Position numbers and translations under genes: made by a program. DNA of 56,039 nucleotides from Actinomycetota bacterium. GTDB lineage: Bacteria; Actinomycetota; Acidimicrobiia; Acidimicrobiales; Ilumatobacteraceae. The stretch spans positions 1 to 56,039 of the forward strand of contig SXUP01000018.1 in the NCBI GenBank assembly GCA_005790505.1, given 5' to 3'. The notes under the pieces were generated by a model that saw nothing but the letters and a program-made list of their open reading frames with translations, was not told the origin of the DNA and did no database searches. Below, one piece after another: positions 1-8,722 of this stretch (the first letter of the stretch is position 1; each line of letters begins with the position of its first letter).

Positions 1-1
1 G

Positions 2-184
2 ACTGGCGCAACTTCGGTCGCCTGTGCAGGCGGGCGGCCGCGTGAGGGTTTTGCCGCTGACGTCTATTGGAGTTCTTCTGAGGGCGCCGCGGGCAGCGCG
101 TGGACTCAGGGTTTCGACCTCGGGGGTCAGTACAGCAACGGTAAGTTCTTCACTTACTACGTGCGTCCAGTGCGGGCTTTTTAA
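2..184 (+). CDS. C-terminus of a DUF1566/Lcl-type protein (5' end outside window)
   Basis: The window opens inside this gene; only about 60 residues are visible. The reading frame contains a YWSSSE motif and ends in VRPVRAF just before the stop. This Trp-Ser-Ser start with a C-terminal RPVR-aromatic ending is the hallmark of the DUF1566 (Lcl C-terminal) domain, a C-type-lectin-like fold found in secreted or surface proteins of many bacteria. The fragment is rich in Tyr, Ser and Gly, as usual for this domain. Start, signal peptide and full architecture cannot be seen. The substrate or partner is unknown. The family call rests on the two end motifs only. Confidence 0.6.
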   Translation, partial: TGATSVACAGGRPREGFAADVYWSSSEGAAGSAWTQGFDLGGQYSNGKFFTYYVRPVRAF

Positions 185-207
185 CTATTTATCTATTTAT
201 CTATTTG
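185..207. repeat. Tandem octamer repeat (CTATTTAT, nearly three copies)
   Basis: Directly after the stop codon of the DUF1566-type gene, the unit CTATTTAT occurs twice exactly and a third time as CTATTTG. It runs into the hairpin that follows. A short AT-rich tandem repeat in a 3' flank; no function assigned. Confidence 0.7.
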
Positions 208-239
208 TTTTCTTACCGCCATCGGCGGCGAGAAAACAA
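205..239. terminator. Strong hairpin between convergent genes, probable terminator
   Basis: TTGTTTTCT (205-213) pairs perfectly with AGAAAACAA (231-239). Inside it CCGCC (216-220) pairs with GGCGG (224-228) around an ATC loop, with a small internal bulge. It lies between the plus-strand gene ending at 184 and the minus-strand gene ending at 381, where a bidirectional terminator is expected. The downstream tail is A/T-rich but is not a clean U run, so termination is inferred. Confidence 0.5.
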
Positions 240-380
240 GAAAAATATTTTTTAAATACAGGGCTTGAGATTGGTGTGTTCTGTGGCTGTGGATGGATGG
301 CGTCAGTCTGAGAGGTGGTGATGCAGGGTGTGTCGGCGAATAACGCACTTCATTTCGCACTATCCCCTGGGTAAGCCCCG

Positions 381-995
381 TCAGCGGAGAATTCCGCAGA
401 TGTGTCGTGCTGCGTCCAAGAATTGCTGCATGATCTGGCCGAGATCTTGTTTTTCTAATTCGTTGCCATCTTCGTCTTCTTCATCGTCTTCGATAATGCG
501 TCGGACAACCCAGACGTCGGTGCGGACCGACTCTTCGATGCCGTCGACTTTTGGAGAAGGAGTGACTTCGATGTCGATGCAATCAGGAAGTGGATCTGAC
601 AGATCCTTGATCAGTTTGATGACGGTGTCGGTGTCGAAAGGCATTCCGGAATTGGCCAGGACGGCAACTTCTGCGATGTAAAATGCGTCGTCGTCGTGAT
701 CTTTTGTGGGCCAACCAACGAATATCTCAAGGTCTCCTAAAGTCATCCCGATTGGTTCCGGAAAGTCAATGAGTTCGGTTTCCCAGCCGTCTACTAACAC
801 GTATGGGTTGTAGTCGGGACCCCGAATGGGAAGAACCTTTGGTGTGGGCTCCGCGATGGGCAAGACGACCCCACCCTCTAAGACCAACCAGTCAACCACT
901 ACCAGAATGTCGGCCACGAGATAGTTGGGATAGGACCGTTCGCCTAATTTGTAGAAGCCCTCGATGGCTGGTGAGTGATTGTCTTGATGGGTCAT
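381..995 (-). CDS. Acidic hypothetical protein
   Basis: About 204 residues, soluble, and strongly acidic towards the C-terminus, with a run of Asp/Glu around residues 170-180. No catalytic motif, signal peptide or membrane segment is visible and I do not recognise a family. The start is placed at the ATG at 995 because a consensus Shine-Dalgarno AAGGAGGTG sits just upstream (1002-1010) with ideal spacing. The in-frame GTG nine bases earlier is part of that Shine-Dalgarno and is unlikely to be used. It is transcribed away from topA and towards the contig edge. That it is a real gene is supported by the ribosome site and by its long uninterrupted frame. Confidence 0.6.
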   Translation of the reverse strand: MTHQDNHSPAIEGFYKLGERSYPNYLVADILVVVDWLVLEGGVVLPIAEPTPKVLPIRGPDYNPYVLVDGWETELIDFPEPIGMTLGDLEIFVGWPTKDHDDDAFYIAEVAVLANSGMPFDTDTVIKLIKDLSDPLPDCIDIEVTPSPKVDGIEESVRTDVWVVRRIIEDDEEDEDGNELEKQDLGQIMQQFLDAARHICGILR

Positions 996-1066
996 GTATG
1001 ACACCTCCTTGCATAGTCACCATAACGAAAGGGTGCGTCACACTAAGTTGCTCATGAACTGGTATC

Positions 1067-1097
1067 CACGCGCGCGTGCACGCGTGTGCGCGCACAT
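1067..1097. other. 31-nt perfect purine-pyrimidine alternation (Z-DNA-type tract)
   Basis: Every step from 1067 to 1097 alternates pyrimidine and purine, mostly CG and CA/TG. It is followed by a GC-rich palindrome (GCGGGCGCCCGC, 1101-1112) and a T7 run at 1132-1138. It lies in the divergent spacer between the acidic hypothetical gene and topA. Confidence 0.7.
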
Positions 1098-1211
1098 CCC
1101 GCGGGCGCCCGCCACCGCGCGCGAGGCAATATTTTTTTAAGCCTTATGCGTACTGAGTTACAGAGCATCATCGGCCTAACTATGACAAAGGGTGCCTGTA
1201 CATAGAGGACC

Positions 1212-3608
1212 ATGAAAAATTCCAGCACACCCAAGAAGGTCCCATCCACGTCACCTACATCGCCTCGAGCATCCTCGAGGAGACCATTACTTATCGTTGA
1301 GTCACCTGCCAAGGCAAAGACGATCTCGAAGTATCTCGGCACCGCCTACATGGTGGAAGCATCAGTCGGGCACATCGCCGATATTCCTGAAAAGAAAAAC
1401 TCCGTTGATGTCGACAATGGTTTTGCCGTTGAGTATGTGCTCACGCCAAAGGGTCGTGAGACCATCACGCATCTTCGTCAACAACTAAAAAAAGCTTCAA
1501 TGCTGATTCTGGCAACGGATGCCGATCGCGAGGGTGAACTCATCGCTGCCCATCTCGTAGATTTTTTGAAGCCCACCGTGCCTGTGCAGCGAGTGGAGTT
1601 TCGCTCTGTCACCAAGGATGCTGTCGAGAAAGCACTCACACAGCCTCGTCAGATTGACGCCTCACTCGTGGAAGCCGCCAAGACTCGTCGCATTTTGGAT
1701 CGCTTGTACGGATTTGAAGTGTCGCCGGTGCTGTGGCGCAAGGTTCGCCAGAATCTTTCAGCGGGGCGAGTGCAGAGTCCAGCGATGCGGCTTGTTGTTG
1801 AGCGCGAACTAGAGCGTTATCAGTTTGTCAGCGCAGGCTACTTCGATATCGATGCAACGTCAGCAACATCGCCGGCTTTTGTAGCCAAGTTGACTGCAAT
1901 AGATGGTCAGCGCATTGCAACCGGAAAAGACTTTGACTCCAGGGGAGTGCTAGTCAATGATGTGCGAGCAATTTCGATTGAGATGGCTACTGCCATTGCC
2001 ACGGTTCTTCAGAGTGGTCCATCAGCTCTCATGGTGTCTTCGTTCGCTGAGAAGGCGTACAGCCGATTCCCGCAGCGTCCATTCACGATGAGTAGTTTGT
2101 ATCAAGTAGCAGGCAATCGTCTTGGCATGAGCACGGCCGAGGCTCTTGTAGTGAGCCAGCAACTCTTTGATCAAAGTCTCATCACGTATCCCCGCACAGA
2201 TAACGGGGCGTTTGGGCGTGAGGCGCTTGCCAAAGTGCGACATGCAGTGAAGGAAGTCTTTGGTGACGCATTGCTGTCTCCCAAGGCTCGCTACATCAGT
2301 GGTGCCGGAAAAAATTCGCAAGCAGCACACGAGGCAATTCATCCAACACGAATGTTGGTGCGTCGCCCCGCAGGACTCACGCCTCGGCAGCAAGCGCTGT
2401 ATGAACTGATTTGGCAGCGCACTATTGCCTCACAGATGTCAGACGCAAGCGGTGTCACGGTGTCAATCACTCTGCAGACGACTGCGGCAACATCTCCGAC
2501 AGTTGATTGTGAGTTCAGCGCGTCGGGCACCACCATCACATCGCCCGGATTTCGATTGGCATACGGGTTCGAAGAGGAGGATGAGAAAGAAAAAGCTCTC
2601 CCAGCGCTCGCCGTGGGCGAGTCTGTGCCGATGGAATCATTTACGATGTTGCAACATGCAACGGCGCCACCAGCACGTTTCACTGAAGCATCATTAGTGA
2701 AAGAACTCGAAGAACTCGGAATCGGCCGACCATCAACGTATGCGTCAATTATCGCAAAATTGCGGGAGCACTATATCTGGTCAAAAAAAGGCGAGCGAGC
2801 ACTTGTGCCGACCATCACTGCGTTTGCGGTGCATCGCATTATGACACAATATTTTCAGCCTCTTGTTGATTACACCTTCACGCAAATCATGGAAAAAGAT
2901 CTTGATCGCATTACGTCAGGTGAACAAATGCGCGATCTGCTTCTTACTGATTTTTATTTCGGAGCAGGCGGCGAATGGCCAGGTATTCATCCACTTATTG
3001 AGAGCACGATTAAGACAATTGATCCGAAGCAACTTTTTGCGATTGATCTTGGGCCACACCCGACAACAGGTGAATCAATGCTGATCAAACCAGGGATTCT
3101 TCGCAAAGGGACGTTCAGTCCATATCTGCAATGCGGTGAAGCAACGCGCAGCATCTCTGATCAGACCATGCTTGACGAACTTGATATTCCGGCGATGGTG
3201 GCATTGCTCAGCGCGCAAGCAGTCGTTGTTGGTCACATTGACGGAGTGCCGGTGATTGTGAAAACTACGAGTACTGGTAGTTATTTTCAGCTCGGCAACA
3301 AAGAAGCACTGCCAGTCGGGAGCAGAAAACCACGCACTGCAGGTTTGCTATCCCACATGACCCCTGAGACCGTCACGATCGAAGATGCCATCGCGATGTT
3401 TTCACTTCCACGAACAATTGGCTCTCACCCCCAAACGGGTCAAGACATCGTGGCGCACTTTGGCAAGTTCGGTGCCTACATCGTGTGTGGCGAGGACACT
3501 CGGTCACTCAAAGACGAGACTGCTTTATTTAGCCTTATTCTGGGAGATGCGGTGGCTCTCTTGGCTATCCCAAAAAAGCCCCGTGGCAATTTTCGAGGCA
3601 AAAAGTAG
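1212..3608 (+). CDS. topA: DNA topoisomerase I
   Basis: A type IA topoisomerase that relaxes negatively supercoiled DNA by single-strand passage. The Toprim domain begins near residue 25 with LLIVESPAKAKTI and contains the DADREGE acidic signature near residue 100. The active-site tyrosine lies in ITYPRTD near residue 325. After the core, degenerate C-terminal segments (for example GKFGAYIVCGEDTRSL) resemble the topo C-terminal repeats of actinobacterial enzymes, but without Zn-finger cysteines. At 798 residues it is slightly shorter than many actinobacterial TopA proteins, which carry a longer Lys-rich tail; here the tail is only a few basic residues. The ATG follows an AGAGGA ribosome site. 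Its position directly upstream of rho is unusual but plausible. Confidence 0.97.
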   Translation: MKNSSTPKKVPSTSPTSPRASSRRPLLIVESPAKAKTISKYLGTAYMVEASVGHIADIPEKKNSVDVDNGFAVEYVLTPKGRETITHLRQQLKKASMLILATDADREGELIAAHLVDFLKPTVPVQRVEFRSVTKDAVEKALTQPRQIDASLVEAAKTRRILDRLYGFEVSPVLWRKVRQNLSAGRVQSPAMRLVVERELERYQFVSAGYFDIDATSATSPAFVAKLTAIDGQRIATGKDFDSRGVLVNDVRAISIEMATAIATVLQSGPSALMVSSFAEKAYSRFPQRPFTMSSLYQVAGNRLGMSTAEALVVSQQLFDQSLITYPRTDNGAFGREALAKVRHAVKEVFGDALLSPKARYISGAGKNSQAAHEAIHPTRMLVRRPAGLTPRQQALYELIWQRTIASQMSDASGVTVSITLQTTAATSPTVDCEFSASGTTITSPGFRLAYGFEEEDEKEKALPALAVGESVPMESFTMLQHATAPPARFTEASLVKELEELGIGRPSTYASIIAKLREHYIWSKKGERALVPTITAFAVHRIMTQYFQPLVDYTFTQIMEKDLDRITSGEQMRDLLLTDFYFGAGGEWPGIHPLIESTIKTIDPKQLFAIDLGPHPTTGESMLIKPGILRKGTFSPYLQCGEATRSISDQTMLDELDIPAMVALLSAQAVVVGHIDGVPVIVKTTSTGSYFQLGNKEALPVGSRKPRTAGLLSHMTPETVTIEDAIAMFSLPRTIGSHPQTGQDIVAHFGKFGAYIVCGEDTRSLKDETALFSLILGDAVALLAIPKKPRGNFRGKK

Positions 3609-3794
3609 TGGCGAGGTCGTTGCCAACAGGAGCGACAGGGGCTAGGGTGGAGGCTGCTCGGGTTTCCCGAGGCTCCCCATCAAATGGCTTTGACGGGTCG
3701 AGTGTTGAGCATTTCACTTCGGTTAGGCGCTCAATTTCCAATAAATCCCCCGAAAACAGTTGCATACGAAAACTGAACGAAAGCAGGCACCACA

Positions 3795-5516
3795 ATGGCC
3801 GCACAAGCCCTAGAAAAATCACAACTCGAGACAAAAGATCGGGAACAACTCCTCGCCATCGCCGAAGCGCTTGGGGTGTCATCAGTTTCTCGGGCAACGA
3901 AGTCCGTGTTGATTGACAAGATTCTCGACAAAACAGGCGCCAATGTTCCAGCACCCCAGCCAGTCGCCACGCCAGAAACGCAGCCAGTCGCCACTTCAGG
4001 AGCACAGGCGCAAGATCCGCGGCCAGCTGCATCGGCTCCAAGAATGGGTTCTGATGGTGAGCCCATGGCTGATTGGGAAATTGAGTTGGCCGAACACGAG
4101 GGGCGCATGACCCCCGAGCAAGCAACGACGGCGCGCGATAACAGCGCTCGTCCTCAAAGAGATGGTGGTCAGTCGCGCCCTCAGGGAAATCGCCAGCAAA
4201 ATGGTGGATCAGGAAATCGCCAGCAGAATGGTGGTCAAGAAAGTTGGGACAGTAGCGACCGCAATCCACGCAACCGCCGCCGCCGCCGCGGCAAAGGTCC
4301 GCGCGATGATGGTCCGCAGGGACAAGACCGTTACGAAATCAACGAGCGGGAGTCACGCGATGGCGCTGAAGCAATTAGTAACGAACCAGTTGAAGTGTCG
4401 GGTTATTTAGACTTGCGTGACGAAGGTTATGGGTTTTTGCGCATTGGTGGTTACCTCACAACACGTGAAGACGCCTATGTTCCTGTCAAGTTGACTCGGC
4501 AATATGGTTTGCGTAAGGGAGACCATGTCACAGGAACCGCCCGTCCTGCCGGGAGAAACGAAAAAAATCCTGGAATGCTTGAGATTCTGGCAATAAACGG
4601 AAAAGATCCAGAGTCAGCCAAAAGGCGTCCACGCTTTGAAGACTTGACTCCTCTGTTTCCCGATTCGCATCTGAAGTTGGAAGATTTAAACGATCCAGGC
4701 AATGTGACGGCGCGCATTATTGACCTGATTTCTCCGATTGGAAAAGGTCAACGTGGACTCATCGTGTCGCCACCAAAGGCGGGCAAGACGACGATCATGA
4801 AGACAATTGCGACTTCAATTGAAAAGAATAATCCTGAGGTAAAACTGATTGTCCTGTTGATTGACGAACGTCCCGAAGAAGTGACTGACATGCGCCGCAC
4901 CGTCAAAGGCGAAGTGATAGCGAGCACATTTGATCGCCCAAGTGACGAGCACACTCAAATCGCAGAACTTGCGATTGAAAAAGCCAAGCGTCTCGTCGAG
5001 TCAGGCGAGGACGTTGTGATCATCTTGGACGGCATAACTAGGTTGTCGCGGGCATATAACTTGGCTGCGCCAGCGACTGGTCGCATCATGTCTGGTGGTA
5101 TTGACGCAGGTGCCTTGTATCCGCCCAAGAAGTTTTTTGGGGCGGCGCGCAATGTTGAAGAAGGCGGAAGTTTGACGATTTTGGCCACCGCGCTTGTGGA
5201 GACAAATAGCCGAATGGATGATGCCATTTTCGAAGAGTTCAAGGGGACAGGCAATATGGAGTTGCGTCTTGACCGCAAGATTGCTGAGCGTCGTGTGTTT
5301 CCAGCCATTGATGTGGATGCCAGTTCAACTCGCCATGAGGAGCTTCTCTTTGACCGCAAACAATTGCCTTTGGTCTGGAAACTAAGGCGAGTGCTGAGTG
5401 GAATGGCTGCCGAAGGTAGCCCTGCCCCAGGCTTGGAATTATTGATGGACCGACTCAGAACCTTCAAGTCCAATGACGAATTCTTGTCTGAAATCGCCAA
5501 GCAACCATCCAATTAG
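3795..5516 (+). CDS. rho: Transcription termination factor Rho
   Basis: Hexameric RNA-dependent ATPase that ends transcription at Rho-dependent sites. Residues 1-45 form the Rho N-terminal helical domain. Residues about 50-185 are an actinobacterial-type insertion rich in Gln, Asn, Arg and Gly, with NRQQNGG repeats and a basic RRRRRGKG stretch. The cold-shock-like RNA-binding domain follows (around GYLDLRDEGYGFLR). The ATPase core has Walker A in SPPKAGKTT and the DERPEEVTDM and GGIDAGALYPPKKFFGAARN signatures. The long low-complexity insertion is typical of high-GC Gram-positive Rho and is thought to add RNA contacts. rpmE follows after 36 nt, the conserved actinobacterial order. Confidence 0.98.
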   Translation: MAAQALEKSQLETKDREQLLAIAEALGVSSVSRATKSVLIDKILDKTGANVPAPQPVATPETQPVATSGAQAQDPRPAASAPRMGSDGEPMADWEIELAEHEGRMTPEQATTARDNSARPQRDGGQSRPQGNRQQNGGSGNRQQNGGQESWDSSDRNPRNRRRRRGKGPRDDGPQGQDRYEINERESRDGAEAISNEPVEVSGYLDLRDEGYGFLRIGGYLTTREDAYVPVKLTRQYGLRKGDHVTGTARPAGRNEKNPGMLEILAINGKDPESAKRRPRFEDLTPLFPDSHLKLEDLNDPGNVTARIIDLISPIGKGQRGLIVSPPKAGKTTIMKTIATSIEKNNPEVKLIVLLIDERPEEVTDMRRTVKGEVIASTFDRPSDEHTQIAELAIEKAKRLVESGEDVVIILDGITRLSRAYNLAAPATGRIMSGGIDAGALYPPKKFFGAARNVEEGGSLTILATALVETNSRMDDAIFEEFKGTGNMELRLDRKIAERRVFPAIDVDASSTRHEELLFDRKQLPLVWKLRRVLSGMAAEGSPAPGLELLMDRLRTFKSNDEFLSEIAKQPSN

Positions 5517-5552
5517 TGCCGATACACTTCACCCCTAGTTTGAGGAGGCAAG

Positions 5553-5780
5553 ATGAAAACCGAAATCCATCCTGACTATGCAGTCATCCAGATCAAGTGC
5601 TCATGTGGCAATACATTTTCGACCCGCAGCACGAAGGGCAAGGACATCAGCGTTGAATTGTGCAACGAATGTCACCCATTTTTTACGGGTAAGCAAAAAT
5701 TAGTTGACACGGGTGGCCGTGTAGAACGCTTCAACAAGCGCCACGGTGAGCGCAAGTCAGGTCCTAAAAAAGCCGGATAG
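5553..5780 (+). CDS. rpmE: 50S ribosomal protein L31 (zinc-binding form)
   Basis: 75 residues beginning MKTEIHP, with the cysteine pairs CSCG and CNEC. These mark the zinc-containing C+ version of L31 rather than the zinc-independent paralogue made under zinc limitation. The C-terminus is basic ([14 protein letters not shown]), as usual for the actinobacterial protein. The start has a strong GAGGAGGCAAG ribosome site. It sits between rho and prfA, the normal syntenic position. Confidence 0.97.
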   Translation: MKTEIHPDYAVIQIKCSCGNTFSTRSTKGKDISVELCNECHPFFTGKQKLVDTGGRVERFNKRHGERKSGPKKAG

Positions 5781-5786
5781 GTTTTC

Positions 5787-6776
5787 GTGTTAGACGAGTC
5801 AGAACGACGTAGCCGTTTACTTGGAATCAAACTTCGCGCCTTGGTTCGCGATCACATCGGGTCGGAATCTGACGGAGAAATTTCTACATTTGGTTTGGGC
5901 GCGGCGTTGCTTGCGAACGACGCAACATTTGTGCTTATTGAAGGAGACGCCAGTAAGGCTTTGGGGCCGGCGCTGTCGTGGGCGATGCAACGAAGTGAGG
6001 CACCGCTACATATCTTGGCAGACAGAGACACGGCAATCTTGGCTCGTCGTGCACAGTACTTCAATCATCCGATTTCGGTTTGGCACATTGCCGATCGTGT
6101 CTTGTTGCCCGCAGTTGCAGAACCATTTGCAAATCGGTCCGAGCCACTGAGTGCTCATCTTGCGTTTATTGGATTGATTGCCCAAGCTGGTGCCGAAGTA
6201 GTGATTGAGCATGGTGTTGTGACGGGTGAAGTACAGGGTCTTGAGATTTGTCGAGTCGTGGATGACGACTACACTGGAGAATCAAGGTTAGAAGTAGGGA
6301 TGGGTGCACACGACCGTGAGGCGTTTGCGATGATTCATGGTCAACTTCCCACAGAAAAAGCCCTACGCAATGTGATTGAAGCGGTGAGCACACACCGCAG
6401 TGTCGGAGCCGATCCTCATCCACTCAATATGTTTGGTGCCGAACGTCTGATGCGCGCGCAAGTCATTGCGAAACCTTCGTCAGTGGGCTTTGTCCATGCT
6501 GAAGCAGCCGAACCACCAGTGCAGCGAACGAACCTCAAGGATGCGGTGCCATGTGTGGCTATTGCCGTAGGTGCCCAAGGTCAAAGATATGTGGTCACAC
6601 TGGCGCATGGCATTGACTTGGATGTGGTGCCTTTTGCCCTTGATGCCTGGCAACACCTCGAACCAACCGCATTGCCAGCTGTTATTTTGCGCGAGCAAGA
6701 TGTCGTGAAGCCGACTGAACGTTTGGCCCTCAATGCAACAACGAGCGTTCAGATAATCGCCTTCCGCGCAGCCTGA
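5787..6776 (+). CDS. Conserved hypothetical protein between rpmE and prfA
   Basis: 329 residues starting at a GTG six bases after the rpmE stop, so it is co-transcribed with ribosomal and release-factor genes. The sequence is soluble, Ala/Val-rich, and has no signal peptide, membrane helix, Walker motif or metal cluster that I can see. Segments such as FVLIEGDASKALGPALSWAM and PLHILADRDTAILARRAQYF suggest alternating alpha/beta structure, perhaps a Rossmann-like or nuclease-like half. A gene of unknown function in this slot suggests a lineage-specific accessory to translation, but that is inference from position only. Confidence 0.75.
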   Translation: MLDESERRSRLLGIKLRALVRDHIGSESDGEISTFGLGAALLANDATFVLIEGDASKALGPALSWAMQRSEAPLHILADRDTAILARRAQYFNHPISVWHIADRVLLPAVAEPFANRSEPLSAHLAFIGLIAQAGAEVVIEHGVVTGEVQGLEICRVVDDDYTGESRLEVGMGAHDREAFAMIHGQLPTEKALRNVIEAVSTHRSVGADPHPLNMFGAERLMRAQVIAKPSSVGFVHAEAAEPPVQRTNLKDAVPCVAIAVGAQGQRYVVTLAHGIDLDVVPFALDAWQHLEPTALPAVILREQDVVKPTERLALNATTSVQIIAFRAA

Positions 6777-6792
6777 GCCGTATCCTGAGGGG

Positions 6793-7857
6793 GTGCGAGA
6801 TCGTCTTGAGTCCATTGAACGCGATTATGTCGACCTTGAAGCGAGCCTCGCGAGCCCTGAAATTTTGGGAGATCAGTACAAAATGCGCGAGGCAGGTCGT
6901 CGCTACAAACAATTAACACCCTTAGTCACCTGTATTCGGGCGTTAAATGTGATGCAGGGAAACGCTCAGGCTGCACGCGAACTAGTAGCCGAGACCGCAG
7001 GGGACGAACGAGACAATTGGCGCGAAGAGTTGATGATTTCGGAGGCAGCAATCAAGGTACTCGAAGAAGAACTTAAATTGTTGCTTCTGCCCCAAGATCC
7101 CAATGATGGAAAAAATTTAATAATGGAAATTCGTGGAGCCGAGGGTGGAGAAGAGGCAAATTTATTCGCTTATGACTTGCTGGAGATGTATCGAGCATAT
7201 GCAGCCAAATACAACTGGAACATTGAGACGCTCCAAATGGATATGTCGGAAATGGGCGGAGTCAACCAAGTGACTTTGTTGATTAAAGGTGAGTCCGCAT
7301 GGAGTCATCTAAAATTCGAGGGTGGTCCCCATCGCGTGCAGCGAGTTCCAGCCACCGAGGCTCAAGGACGAGTGCATACATCATCGGCAACGGTGATGGT
7401 CATGCCTGAGGCAGAAGAAGTGGATATCAGCATTGACGACAAAGATCTCGACATTGATGTATACCGCGCTAGCGGACCAGGCGGACAAGGTGTTAATACA
7501 ACGGACTCTGCTGTGCGTATTACTCACCGTCCAACGGGACTTGTTGTATCGATGCAAGATGAAAGAAGTCAATTACAAAATCGTGCCCGCGCAATGCAGG
7601 TGCTGCGTTCGCGCTTGCTGAAATTGCGTCAAGAAGAAGCAGATGCAAAGGCATCGGCCGCTCGCAAAGCACAGGTTGGTGGCGGTGGGCGAAGTGAAAA
7701 AATTCGTACATACAACTACAAGGACAATCGAATCACTGATCACCGGATCGGCTTTACCTTGTATCAGTTGCAGGTCGTTCTTGCCGGAGACCTAGATCCT
7801 GTGATTGATGCTTTGCAAGCAGACCTGCGGGCACGTCAACTCGCCGGCGATGACTGA
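6793..7857 (+). CDS. prfA: Peptide chain release factor 1
   Basis: Decodes UAA and UAG stop codons and triggers peptidyl-tRNA hydrolysis. The catalytic GGQ motif is in SGPGGQGVNTTDSAVRITH near residue 230. The RF1-type anticodon tripeptide PAT is seen in RVPATEAQGRVHTSSATV, which separates it from RF2 (SPF). At 354 residues it has normal length. It starts with GTG after a GAGGGG ribosome site. Its last codons overlap the start of prmC, the methyltransferase that modifies the Gln of its GGQ. Confidence 0.97.
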   Translation: MRDRLESIERDYVDLEASLASPEILGDQYKMREAGRRYKQLTPLVTCIRALNVMQGNAQAARELVAETAGDERDNWREELMISEAAIKVLEEELKLLLLPQDPNDGKNLIMEIRGAEGGEEANLFAYDLLEMYRAYAAKYNWNIETLQMDMSEMGGVNQVTLLIKGESAWSHLKFEGGPHRVQRVPATEAQGRVHTSSATVMVMPEAEEVDISIDDKDLDIDVYRASGPGGQGVNTTDSAVRITHRPTGLVVSMQDERSQLQNRARAMQVLRSRLLKLRQEEADAKASAARKAQVGGGGRSEKIRTYNYKDNRITDHRIGFTLYQLQVVLAGDLDPVIDALQADLRARQLAGDD

Positions 7858-8722
7858 TACAACAATTACCTGGCGTACATTGATGACGCAAACTGCGGCA
7901 TTGGTAGGTGATCGGGTTACTGCGATGTGGCTTTGCCATCAAGCGAGTGGTTGTGACTCAGATGAGTTCATGGAAACAATGGACGAACACGTCACACAGC
8001 GTTCGGCAGACCATATTGACGCAATGATTAATCGTCTCCTCGCAGGCGAGCCAGTGCAATATGTATTGGGACGTTGGGCATTTCGTCATCTTGATTTAAT
8101 GGTTGATAAGCGAGTGTTGATCCCGCGGCCAGAGACAGAACAATTGGTAGACATCGTGTTGCAATATCTGCGCTCACTCCCAGACGACCAACGAGCAATA
8201 GTGGCTGACTTGGGCACAGGCTGTGGAGCGATTGGTTTGTCGTTATTGCACGAACTCAAACTTGGAACTATTACGGCGTACTTGACGGATGTTTCTGTTG
8301 ACGCGTTGAACGTAACCCGTGCCAATGTGTCCGGTGTGGGACGGCCAGGTATGAATGCCATGGTCATGCATGGTCATTGGTACGAGGCGTTGCCAAATGA
8401 GTTGAGAAACACGCTTGATGTAGTTGTCAGTAACCCACCATACATTGCCAATGGAGATTTAGAAATTGCAGAAAACGTACTGCAGTGGGAGCCAAACGAT
8501 GCATTGTTCGCTGGTGCTGATGGTCTTGATGCATTGCAGGCCATCGTGTCGGGTGCGTGTGACTGGTTAAAACCAGGCGGACTGCTGGCTCTAGAGATTG
8601 GATACAAACAAGGTGCTGCAGTGCTGCGATTGCTCGGTGATTCTGCTCTAAAAGACGCACAGGTAATCCAAGATCTATCCGGGCGTGATCGGTTTGCGTG
8701 CGCTACTGCGCCACTTTTTTAA
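7850..8722 (+). CDS. prmC: Release factor glutamine N5-methyltransferase
   Basis: SAM-dependent methyltransferase that modifies the Gln of the GGQ loop in release factors. The SAM-binding motif VADLGTGCGAIGLSL and the catalytic NPPY motif (SNPPYIAN) are both present. The start is placed at the ATG at 7850, overlapping the prfA stop by the usual ATGACTGA arrangement; an upstream in-frame start at 7805 would extend it 15 residues into prfA without matching the family. Its 3' end overlaps the convergent peptidase gene by 20 bp. Confidence 0.95.
   Translation: MTDTTITWRTLMTQTAALVGDRVTAMWLCHQASGCDSDEFMETMDEHVTQRSADHIDAMINRLLAGEPVQYVLGRWAFRHLDLMVDKRVLIPRPETEQLVDIVLQYLRSLPDDQRAIVADLGTGCGAIGLSLLHELKLGTITAYLTDVSVDALNVTRANVSGVGRPGMNAMVMHGHWYEALPNELRNTLDVVVSNPPYIANGDLEIAENVLQWEPNDALFAGADGLDALQAIVSGACDWLKPGGLLALEIGYKQGAAVLRLLGDSALKDAQVIQDLSGRDRFACATAPLF

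Noticed and set aside
24-311. 95-residue open frame at the window start
   Set aside because: The true frame is the DUF1566 C-terminus ending at 184; the longer frame crosses the repeat and hairpin and has no motif.
3658-3672. CTCGGG-TTT-CCCGAG hairpin after topA as a terminator
   Set aside because: Short stem with no following U run; transcription probably continues or ends Rho-dependently.
8703-8722. 20-bp overlap of prmC and the peptidase gene as a frameshift sign
   Set aside because: Both C-termini match their families in length; convergent overlap of this size is common in compact genomes.
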